A DNA stretch of 64,000 bases, taken from positions 18,121 through 82,120 of the forward strand of contig NW_025407888.1 in NCBI RefSeq assembly GCF_003324165.1, written 5' to 3'. This DNA is from Naegleria lovaniensis (taxonomy: Eukaryota; Heterolobosea; Eutetramitea; Acrasida; Naegleriidae). This document shows, in pieces, positions 13,801-21,860 of this stretch. A model generated the notes under the pieces. That model was not told where the DNA came from. It saw only the letters and a list, made by a program, of their open reading frames with translations, and searched no databases. Made by a program: the position numbers and the translations under genes. Position 1 is the stretch's first letter. Each line of letters starts with the position of its first letter.

Positions 13801-14108
13801 GAATTACTATTTGTGCTCGTAAAATCAAGGCTCGTGAATGAGGAGCTTGTTGAGTGTTGAGTACTACTCGAGGTGACATAGTCTTCATGATTCAGAAGTG
13901 TGGGTGGCTTTGATATGGAGTTTTGCCTTTTGAAAGTAGAAGGAAAGGAGATCTTTCTACTGAACGGCATGGAGGATGGTGATGAAGATTTCGTTGAGGA
14001 TGGAGTGTTATTGTAATTACATGATGATGGTAAAAGTTGTGAAGAATTGGAAATGGAGGTGTTTGGTGAAGTGGAAGAGGTGGTCAATTTGTGATTTTTG
14101 GAGGACAT
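10863..14108 (-). CDS. eIF2-alpha kinase family Ser/Thr protein kinase
   Basis: A single-exon protein of 1081 residues. The first 540 or so are a Ser-rich, acidic, probably disordered region. The kinase domain starts near residue 548 with IGRGAFGVVF, then the VAIK-type motif YAIKKIKF and the EVRALAALDHPRIVRYNQAW segment typical of PEK/HRI/GCN2 kinases. An insert of about 120 residues follows between the two parts of the N-lobe, a hallmark of eIF2-alpha kinases. The catalytic loop is HRDLKPSNIF, the magnesium loop is DFG, and the GVGTYFYASPEQL segment fits the family's activation and P+1 loops. The protein ends in a short coiled coil (EEQQKEIERLKQLLQQ). Such kinases phosphorylate eIF2-alpha under stress. 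No transmembrane segment or HisRS-like domain is visible, so it is neither a PERK nor a full GCN2. It follows the FANCI-like gene in tandem, 124 bp upstream of that start. Confidence 0.85.
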   Translation of the reverse strand: MSSKNHKLTTSSTSPNTSISNSSQLLPSSCNYNNTPSSTKSSSPSSMPFSRKISFPSTFKRQNSISKPPTLLNHEDYVTSSSTQHSTSSSFTSLDFTSTNSNSTKFGNPSFSSTSSSTTSSAFSSSHHTSSTCKISPIEYDNPDTSSKYSNTSKSSADSSGKPMLQADHCSKQQHGASQKKSQLSPIHEGIVHQMYDYLQASQQTSSKPKHIPQKTKPTTNFSFGNIHEEEDDDEDMLEILSSTLPSKSNIVKSNFVRKPVLDTTVDDWKFKKSYTSSEDEEDSQNDESGSDDENVSKNSSSRSYQPTSAFQKLKSNATNAKKHWFKFKSSNLDDEEEDDNSDGGSASDNDSDTTSSTTNDEEEMCEDQETISTPLTFDTFPQKDTDFTEDDYAVADNSLISLDNLDKREMLTLFLLQHVSRQYNPDPNFFISLLRRLHKEGYLTDTRFLDQQFLKQTCKNFMKDVVENWPITFGDNNDHGRTSPSAKTAESFSSASPRLKSASGLSRSESYHSFLSTAGHENVNKQPATLLTSLPLFDSLFFSPSRYKSDFHHKQRIGRGAFGVVFVCKHKIDGHYYAIKKIKFSFRDKNELKEVYGQVIREVRALAALDHPRIVRYNQAWFEPNRNGMHDDEIPHNTEFEDAEETNATGTNHDRSGNTNLRGSKSAVFEHTSREGDTSDSSSGFGASKSPLSYDMDSKQIAKDYPNTISFESSGSGNLVPTSQPTLGVDNIEYPYSPPNNMSYLEFALEQKREPFDAHLLNTLRDMFNPKNQKFEMVLFIQMQLCNPHTLDDWLWSPERSQEKKLDHAEALNFFSQICDGIKHVHSRGVIHRDLKPSNIFLTSDNTIKIGDFGLAKYCLETLSHTRANAEQHGATTVGATTSTTETTPLRSNNNTTTSIISSYEASMSPTQAIDHTVGVGTYFYASPEQLSHSQYNEKADIYSLGVILFELLHPFVTKTERAFVLKDLKNGIIPETMWTKFPEEMAIVKQCIDENPEKRPTASEIFDRITLLTKKVHIKKSIKSLNPPPHLERKSSFGSSGSSFVTTDLLKEKNRVIEEQQKEIERLKQLLQQASSSSH

Positions 14109-14850
14109 GAGAATGGAATAATAACGAGAGTATGATATCAGAATTTTCGTTATATGGTGATGAGTTACAATGTTATTTCAACATTCATATGAAAGTGAGT
14201 GATTCCTTGTTGTAGGTCCGTTCCTAAGACTAAATCCGAATGTTTGGTAAAATTACTATGAATTACTCTGATGAAAAAGAAAAGCTAGTATGTACACAAT
14301 TTGAGATGATGATGATAAAGCCTACTCCGTTGCAAAGGATTTCACCAACAGAACCCAACAACGATATTTTTTGATAAATAAATTGTTATTATTTATAGCT
14401 TTCAAAAATCTTGTCATGCCTGACATACCTGCAAATCAGAGAAGATCACACAGACCGATCGGATCGTTTTTGGTAAAGTAAAATTATTGCCTGCACAAAC
14501 AACAATGGCTGCCGATTGGAAAACAACAACTGCCAATTGCTGAGTTTTTTTTGATTGGAATTTTGATTTTCGGATTGGAAACTTCCGAATGAAGTTTCCT
14601 CAGAGAAGCGCACGTGTTATTGTGCTGTTTTGAAAATTCAATGAGAATAATACTGGTGATGTCATCAAGCCTAAGGATCATCACAAGCAAGAACAGTGTC
14701 CTTCATGAAACCATGACTTGACTCTTCGGAAGGTTATCTGACTTCAGAGCCCGCCTTAAAAATCGGTTGAAAATTAACGACAAAAAAAAACAACCAATAT
14801 CTCTTGGCCGTAGACTTCCGATCGGCCACCATCGGGTCTTCTCCTGGGAA
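14109..14850. other. Divergent promoter region
   Basis: 742 bp between the starts of two divergent genes (kinase on minus, coiled-coil protein on plus). It is AT-rich with no credible gene. It should hold both promoters. Confidence 0.5.
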
Positions 14851-17800
14851 ATGAAAGAAACCAACCCTAAGGCCTCGTTTATGCATGAAGATGATGAAGA
14901 GGATGAGGTGATTGGTGAGTTCAATACTTCAAGCGTGGCCACCAATTTTTCCATGCGTAGACAGTTGGCTAAATTAAAAGCAAAAAATAATGAAGATGAC
15001 AACAATCAACAGGACTCTTCCATTCTTTCTTCCGACGAGAATGCAATCAATTCCGTAGATAATACCATTCCTGAAGACTCCTCAAATAATATTGAAGAAG
15101 AAAAAATAGAAGAGGAAGATGACAGAGAATGGATTAAGGATTTTTCAAAAAATCGTCAAACCTATTACAACAAGATTATCAGTGAATTTGATTTATTACA
15201 AGAAAAGTTGAGAGACAAAACTCAGCCATTTACATTTCAAAAAGTCACCCATAACAAAATTTGTCAAACTGAAACTGATTGGGATCAAGTTCTATCCCAA
15301 GACACTAAAAATTATATCAATATTTTAAGGAATGAAATTGAAACACTTGTTGAAAAGCACATTACAAACGAGTCTCAAATGAAAAAGAAATACGAGTCAC
15401 ATTTGGATCAATTAAGAAAATTCAACATGGAGCAGTTCAAGCATTTACAATCAAAGTGTGATGAGCTTACAAACAGAGAATTCGTTTCTGTGGAGGTGAG
15501 AATTAAGAACGAACTTGACAAGCAAGATTACAAATACAGAGCAGAAATCCACAATTTCAAAACAGAGTTGGCAAGCTTTGTGGAGGCGTTTTTGAAAAGA
15601 GAATTTAAAAATTACGTGGACAACTTGTATTACTCGTATGGAAAATATTTTGATATCAGCAAGCGGCTCTCAACCTACTCTACACATGATGGCTACAGAG
15701 AGGAGTACATGTCTCTTGTAAAGAACCTTAAAGTTTGTCAACCTCTCGATTTCAATGCCAAAGTTAAGGCTCTGAAAGAAGCCATCCTCACCAAATCTCA
15801 ATTTGATCCAGTGACCTGCGAAAAAGCAAGTCAAGCGGATGAATCAAGCATATTTATTGATCAAACCATTCTAATGAAACAGCTCAGCTCTCACTACAGA
15901 GAGCAAGGTTGTCTGGCGAAACCTCAAGTATGGGACGTAGGATGTCAAACAAAACCGAGCCCTCTGACCGTCTCACCACCTCAACCTGTTGTTGAAACAG
16001 CACCAACCATTGACAAATCTGATTCTGAAGTACCAAGCAAGCAAGAAGCAGCAAGACCAGTCATTAGGGCGTCACCATCCCGAAGTTCATTGATCATACC
16101 TAATCCAAATAATAACTCGAGCACATCACCGAAACCCACTCTAACTCGAGAAAAATCGGCTTCATACCTTAGAAAAAAGTTTGTAGAGGCTGCTAGGACA
16201 TCTGTGAAAAATCTTAAAAACATGTCGTCGAGGAATCTAAATCAGATATCCAATGCTCCACCTGCCAAAGAAAAGATTGAAATTAAGGAAGCACGTCTTA
16301 ATAATGACAGAAACAGGAGTATTAATGGCAGTATTGAAACTGCTCCACAACAACAAGCTTTGAATAACAGCAATGTAATTAGCCAAGAATCAGATTCAAA
16401 GGTTGTCATTGTTCACGATCGTGACGCATCACCTCCGTTACAGGAAACATCAAACGAAGAAACGCAACTCACCCTCGAGTCTCAACAAGAGACGGCGATC
16501 AACAGTGGGAAAGAAGAAGAAAAGACAGCTCCACCAGAAGAAGACCCATTGCCACCTCGAGCGCCAACACCCACTTCCTCAACCATTCAGGCAATACATC
16601 AAGAACCAACTGTCAATTCCATAGATATGAACGAACAATTTCTGTCAAAGCAACAGCAGCCATCGTCAAAATCATCCTCTCGTCAATCGGAAAGAGGCAA
16701 AGCCAACACGCCATCTCCTCCCTTAAATCATGCTACTCCAATTCCACAAAAATCTCAAACCAGTGAGACTTCACAGCAACATTCAACTCCATCTACCTCT
16801 CGTTCTCAAGCTAGCAAGTCCTCGGCCAAACATCGGCCAGTAGAAAAACCACCTTCCCATTCATCCACGAACAGAAGCTCTCACTCAGGAAATCTACATG
16901 GCAACAATCACAAGAATTCTTCGTTTCTACCCAAGATTGATAGGAACGGCTCGTCTAAGGAAGAAAAAAGACCTCATCACACAAATTCTCAAGTTAGCGA
17001 AGAACTGTCATCAGCAAGAACCACCACATCATCAAAACACTCTCACTCTGTACACAGCTCAAAACCCACTTCTCCTGTTATTGTGAACAACACAGCACCT
17101 AGTGTCAAACTGCCACGGCTAGAATTACCCAAAAACAAATTTGAAACAATTAACGATTCTGAAGCGCCCAAAGAAGAGAATATGGACACTCAACGAACGG
17201 ATTCCTCCTACGCACGGCTTTCAACTGAGAGATCTCTGATTAAGAATAGCGTACCAAGTAGCGTAGCAAAGAAACAAGTTCGACTCAATACAAACGAACC
17301 AACTAATACCATTTCCAAACCAAAGAAAAAGATTCCAAAAATTGATGATCATAACACGAAACCAAAGATCTCACAAGCCAATTTATCACCAGAGGAAATG
17401 GAAATTTTGAAAAAGATGAAATCTAGAGTTGGATTTTCTATTGACGATCATTTACTACCTGTGTACGCAGACATTTTCAAAAGAGCTTCGTTAGTGCTGG
17501 CCCCACACCACGTCTCCAAATTTACATTGAAGCAAAACGAACACCATATTGTTAATCATCATCTTTTCCCTGAAAGCCTTGACTCTCTCAACAAGTTACT
17601 CGAAGCTCCCAAAACTCCACATCTTTCTTATTTGAGCCCAAAGAGAAAGGACTCGTTTGAGATAGAGTATGAAAAGCTTTCTCGTTTCGTGAACTACTTA
17701 AAAGAATCCTTTATGAAGAAGGAAGAATTGCTGAAAACTCAGGTGGTGAATATTGAAGAAAAATTATCATCCTTACTCAAGAATCATGACGAAGAGCGAT

Positions 17801-18222
17801 TGAATCGAGAACGTTTAATACAAGACCAATCACAATCCATTGTGAAACTTTCGAATGAAAACATTGCACTCATGCAGAAAATTGAACACCTTAATAAGCA
17901 TATACAAGACATTACGAAAGGAAATTGGAAGTATGATGTTGATAAGAAGGAATTGGTGTATGTGAAATATGAAGACCTTGTGTCACAACAGCATCATCAT
18001 TTATATGAACATTCCAAATATACGCCATCACGAAGTAGTAACAATGCTAGCAACACGAATCGTCACGCACCCACTTTATCTACTCAATCCTCTCAATCCT
18101 CTCACACCTTTAAACAACAACCCTCTCTCTATCCCTTCTCTAATTCCCTAACCAGACAATCTTCCTCTCTCATATCCTCTCCAAGAAGTTTAGCTTCCAC
18201 GAATAGCATGAATTATTTGTAA
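14851..18222 (+). CDS. Large disordered and coiled-coil protein
   Basis: 1123 residues from the first ATG of the frame at 14851; the frame is open upstream but has no earlier ATG. The N-terminal third is acidic then helical. It includes the Cys-Gln-Thr-type motif CQTETDW, and a similar motif recurs later (VGCQTKPSP). Short motifs of this kind are common in centrosomal and ciliary scaffold proteins. The middle (roughly residues 400-850) is Ser/Pro/Gln-rich and probably disordered. The last third has long heptad-rich helices (KLSRFVNYLKESFMKKEELL; SNENIALMQKIEHLNKHIQD) and then a Ser-rich tail. No enzyme domain is visible. A cytoskeletal or flagellar-basal-body scaffold role is inference only. 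It is divergent from the eIF2-alpha-type kinase and followed 88 bp later by PPME1. Confidence 0.7.
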   Translation: MKETNPKASFMHEDDEEDEVIGEFNTSSVATNFSMRRQLAKLKAKNNEDDNNQQDSSILSSDENAINSVDNTIPEDSSNNIEEEKIEEEDDREWIKDFSKNRQTYYNKIISEFDLLQEKLRDKTQPFTFQKVTHNKICQTETDWDQVLSQDTKNYINILRNEIETLVEKHITNESQMKKKYESHLDQLRKFNMEQFKHLQSKCDELTNREFVSVEVRIKNELDKQDYKYRAEIHNFKTELASFVEAFLKREFKNYVDNLYYSYGKYFDISKRLSTYSTHDGYREEYMSLVKNLKVCQPLDFNAKVKALKEAILTKSQFDPVTCEKASQADESSIFIDQTILMKQLSSHYREQGCLAKPQVWDVGCQTKPSPLTVSPPQPVVETAPTIDKSDSEVPSKQEAARPVIRASPSRSSLIIPNPNNNSSTSPKPTLTREKSASYLRKKFVEAARTSVKNLKNMSSRNLNQISNAPPAKEKIEIKEARLNNDRNRSINGSIETAPQQQALNNSNVISQESDSKVVIVHDRDASPPLQETSNEETQLTLESQQETAINSGKEEEKTAPPEEDPLPPRAPTPTSSTIQAIHQEPTVNSIDMNEQFLSKQQQPSSKSSSRQSERGKANTPSPPLNHATPIPQKSQTSETSQQHSTPSTSRSQASKSSAKHRPVEKPPSHSSTNRSSHSGNLHGNNHKNSSFLPKIDRNGSSKEEKRPHHTNSQVSEELSSARTTTSSKHSHSVHSSKPTSPVIVNNTAPSVKLPRLELPKNKFETINDSEAPKEENMDTQRTDSSYARLSTERSLIKNSVPSSVAKKQVRLNTNEPTNTISKPKKKIPKIDDHNTKPKISQANLSPEEMEILKKMKSRVGFSIDDHLLPVYADIFKRASLVLAPHHVSKFTLKQNEHHIVNHHLFPESLDSLNKLLEAPKTPHLSYLSPKRKDSFEIEYEKLSRFVNYLKESFMKKEELLKTQVVNIEEKLSSLLKNHDEERLNRERLIQDQSQSIVKLSNENIALMQKIEHLNKHIQDITKGNWKYDVDKKELVYVKYEDLVSQQHHHLYEHSKYTPSRSSNNASNTNRHAPTLSTQSSQSSHTFKQQPSLYPFSNSLTRQSSSLISSPRSLASTNSMNYL

Positions 18223-18310
18223 TTATTTTGTGCCTAATACACACACGATTGAGAATCTTGTTGGAATTCAACCATAAAAGTATTGTTGTAATCTTATCAA
18301 CTCAAAAAAA

Positions 18311-19645
18311 ATGCAGCGAGACTTGTTCACAAAAAAGCTTTCATCATCATCCTCGGGAGTGAATCATCAAGAAAATTCAACAATGGGACCACCATCATCC
18401 ATGTCCATGCCGAGCACTTGCCATCCCACTTCAAGATCACCACAAAAATCTCCCAATTCTAATTCTCCATCATCTTCCGAGCAAGATCTTCAAGCCTTTA
18501 AACCCGTGTTAGATTATTCAGCATATTTTGAACCACATGATGTTCATTTGGAAGAGAGAGGAACATTTAGAGTGTATACCATTAATCATTCTTCCACTAT
18601 GAAGAATCAGCCTGTGCCGACAACTACAACATCGGAACCATCTACAATTTCTAGTGCCTCCATTAAGAGTATCAATATTAACAATTCAATTCTTGGAAAG
18701 AAAAGCAAATCGGATACTGTACTTGTATTTATCCATGGAGCTGGTTTCACTTCATTATCATGGGCTCTCTGCATCAAACATTTACAACAATTTGTGATAA
18801 AAAGTGGTGGAAATATGCAGAATATTAATTTCCTACGATCGCCTCCGACCCCCATGGAAATGGGAAATAACAATATTTTGACAAATGCATTTGATGATTA
18901 TGAATATTGTGCAATTGATTTGAGAGCTCATGGAGCTAGTCATACAAGTACCAATGATTTGGATTTGAGCATTGAAACACTTGTGGATGATGTGACATCT
19001 GTCTTACAGAAAGTATACCAAGGAAAGAAGAGAGATTTTGTGTTAATTGGCCACAGCTTGGGTGGAGCAATTGCTGTACGCGTTGCTGCTAAAATGGATA
19101 AAATTGAGGATGAGCAGAAAAAAGCTGGTCTCCAAGTGAACTCCATCATGACTGTTCGAGGAGTTATCGTCATTGACATGGTTGAGGGAAGTGCCCTTTC
19201 AAGCCTGCCCAATACCAAACGATTTCTAGAATCGAGACCGAAAAAGTTTAAAACTATGGAAGCAGCAATCAAGTGGTCTGTGCAAAATGGTGTTGTCAAC
19301 AATATTCAGAGTGCTTGCATTAGCATTCCTTCTCAATTGCAAGCAATTAGTGACGAAGATCATTCTGAAATCATGTACTACAAGTGGAGGACAGCGTTGG
19401 AACATAGTGAACAATATTGGACCGATTGGTTTACAAACATGTCAAAATTATTTCTTTCCGTCCGAGGAGTGAAATTACTCATGATTACCTCAACAGATAT
19501 TTTGGATAAGGAATTAACCATTGCGCAAATGCAAGGTAAATTCCAAATGAAAGTTCTCAATCGAACTGGACATTGCATTCAGGAAGATGATCCTTCACAT
19601 ACTGCAGAAGTTTTGTTCTCGTTTTTGAGTCGATTTAGATTGTAG
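18311..19645 (+). CDS. PPME1: Protein phosphatase 2A methylesterase (PPME1)
   Basis: 444 residues, single exon, ATG after an A-rich leader. An alpha/beta hydrolase that removes the methyl ester from the C-terminal leucine of the PP2A catalytic subunit. Visible motifs are the oxyanion-hole strand VFIHGAGFTSLSW, then DLRAHGAS, the nucleophile elbow GHSLGGAIAV (Ser near residue 249), IDMVEGSAL with the family-specific EG pair, FLESRPKKFKTMEAAIKWSV, and the late catalytic His in TGHCIQEDDP. All match human PPME1 closely. The first 60 residues are a low-complexity Ser/Pro extension, as usual in this genome. The gene lies between the coiled-coil gene and the P450 on the same strand. Confidence 0.94.
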   Translation: MQRDLFTKKLSSSSSGVNHQENSTMGPPSSMSMPSTCHPTSRSPQKSPNSNSPSSSEQDLQAFKPVLDYSAYFEPHDVHLEERGTFRVYTINHSSTMKNQPVPTTTTSEPSTISSASIKSININNSILGKKSKSDTVLVFIHGAGFTSLSWALCIKHLQQFVIKSGGNMQNINFLRSPPTPMEMGNNNILTNAFDDYEYCAIDLRAHGASHTSTNDLDLSIETLVDDVTSVLQKVYQGKKRDFVLIGHSLGGAIAVRVAAKMDKIEDEQKKAGLQVNSIMTVRGVIVIDMVEGSALSSLPNTKRFLESRPKKFKTMEAAIKWSVQNGVVNNIQSACISIPSQLQAISDEDHSEIMYYKWRTALEHSEQYWTDWFTNMSKLFLSVRGVKLLMITSTDILDKELTIAQMQGKFQMKVLNRTGHCIQEDDPSHTAEVLFSFLSRFRL

Positions 19646-19974
19646 AGAATAAGGCCAACTTCCATGACAAGAAGTTTGAGACCCAAAGTTTTATGATTAC
19701 AGTCATTCAGTCAACATGATTGTAGGCGCTCTTTTACTAAATAGGTGTGCGTCCATGTTTGTTTCCACTGTGTATGAATATGAAATGCAATCCAATTGGA
19801 CCCGATAGGTCATGGCGGACGCTTTTTATCTTGTATCTTGGAAACGCACAGAAGTCGAACAAAAATTTCCGGTTTTAAAAGTTTCAACTTACGGAGATTA
19901 GTGAATGCATTCAACAAAAAAACATCAACACCAATAACAATATTCAACGTTGAACATAGTCTCACAACAACAAC

Positions 19975-21701
19975 ATGCCACTCTATGAAATTGCTTTGGC
20001 TTTGGGACTGATATTGATTGCCACGCTTGTGTTTTGTGCCCTATCCATCTATCACCAATACAAACAAGTAAAACACATACCTGGTGTGTGGCAGTTGGCA
20101 TTCTCTCCTTTCCGAATTCCCATTGTGTCTGAATATCTTTATTTCGGATCACACAACGTCATTGACAAGGTAATGAACGAGAAGGGTGATCCTAAAACCA
20201 AGACCATACGAATTTCCATGTTGGATCGAAACGTGGTGGTCGTGAGTGACAAACAAATGCTCAAAGAAATGTTAATTGTCAAGGGAAATAACTTTTTGAA
20301 ACCCAAGATTGCCTACGAATCTTTCAACATTTTTGGGCAAAACATTCTTTCTATTTTAGATGCGAATAGTGAGGCCTGGAAAAATCATCATCGTGTCGCG
20401 TCAGGTGCTTTTGCTTCGAAGAATTTAGAATATATGAGTTCAGTGGCTTCCAACAGTGTCGATTTGATTCGAAGTACCAAATGGGATAAAGAAATTGAGG
20501 CAAGCAAGACAAAGAGTATTATTATTGATTCGAATGGTGATTTCTCAGATATTACTTTGGATGTTTTAGGAAAGGCTGGTTTTGGTAAGTAATTGTTATT
20601 CCTATCTATATATTTGATTATCTATTTTTCAATGTGGATTGTAATTGAATTACATTGAATTGGCAATTGTGAACCATGTGTGAATAATCAAAATTGACAT
20701 TTGCAACAGGTTTGGATTTCTCCATTTTCGATCAAGTCAGTAAGGAAGGAAGAAATTTCAGAAAAGCTCTCGAGCTCATGTTCACCACAGGTATCATTGC
20801 ACGTCGATTCCTTGTACAGAATTCTCTCGTTTCATGGCTTTATCCCATTCTTTCCAAATGGACAGGTCTCGATCATGCCACATCACTCGTAAGTCAAAAA
20901 TTGGATGAAATCATTCGAGAGCGACGAAGTGAAATTGTCAATAAGGGAATGGCTGATTTATCTTCGGCTTCAGAGTCCAACTCTGAGGAACGAAAGGACT
21001 TGCTCAGTGTGTTAGTCGAGGCCAATATCAATGAAAAGGGTCTTTTGAATGATGAAGAATTGAAATCGGATGCTTTCATCTTTTCATTGGCAGGACATGA
21101 AACAACCTCAACGGCTCTACAGTGGACATGTTATGAATTATCGAAAAATCCTCATATTCAACAACGTGCTCGTGACGAAGTGGATCGATTGTTAGGAAAG
21201 GGTGTGAATGCTCGTTCGCCCAACTTTGAAGATTATGCTCAATTGCATTATGTGAATGCAGTGATTATGGAATCGATGAGATTGCATCCACCAGTGGTGA
21301 ACGTGATTCGAATGGCAAAGAAGACCACAGAAGTTGGAGGAATCGTCATTCCAAAAGATTCTACAGTGATTGTGCAGATTTATGGAGCAAATCGAAGTGA
21401 AAAGAATTGGGAACGACCTTTGGAGTTTAATCCAGAACGATTTCCAATGAACTCTGAAGAACAAGCCAAGATTCAACACGACTTTTCATGGATTCCCTTC
21501 TCAGCTGGTAATCGAAAATGTATTGGATTTAAATTTGCACTCATTGAGGCATGTACCATCTTGTCTCGAATTTTACAATTTTATACATTGGAATTGGGTA
21601 ATGACGAATCGAATCCTCAAGATCAAGTGCATGATGTTCCAGGTGTCACTGTTCGCCCAGGAAACTTGAAAGTCATTCTCAAGCATAGAACAGATTTGTA
21701 A
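19975..21701 (+). CDS. Cytochrome P450 monooxygenase, microsomal type
   Basis: Two exons, 19975-20584 and 20710-21701, split by a 125-bp GT-AG intron in phase 1 (GTAAGT ... CAACAG), giving 533 residues. The N-terminus has a hydrophobic anchor (ALALGLILIATLVFCALSIY) expected to hold the enzyme on the ER. P450 landmarks are the I-helix AGHETTSTAL, the K-helix ExxR in ESMRLHP, the FNPERF meander and the heme-binding loop FSAGNRKCIGF with the thiolate Cys. It resembles CYP4/CYP3-like eukaryotic P450s, but I cannot name the family or substrate. It needs a P450 reductase, not seen here. Its 3' end converges with the RCC1-kinase gene. Confidence 0.93.
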
Positions 21702-21860
21702 TGAAAGAAATTTACACAATTTACATGTAAATAAACAAATCATCTCAAGCATCGTTGTCAAGGTGTGTGTTTAAAATCGAGGTTACTTCTTGTACACCAA
21801 TTTGAATTTTCCAAAGAGAAATACAGGGGTCACTCATCATTGTCCCTTGAAAAGGCTTAT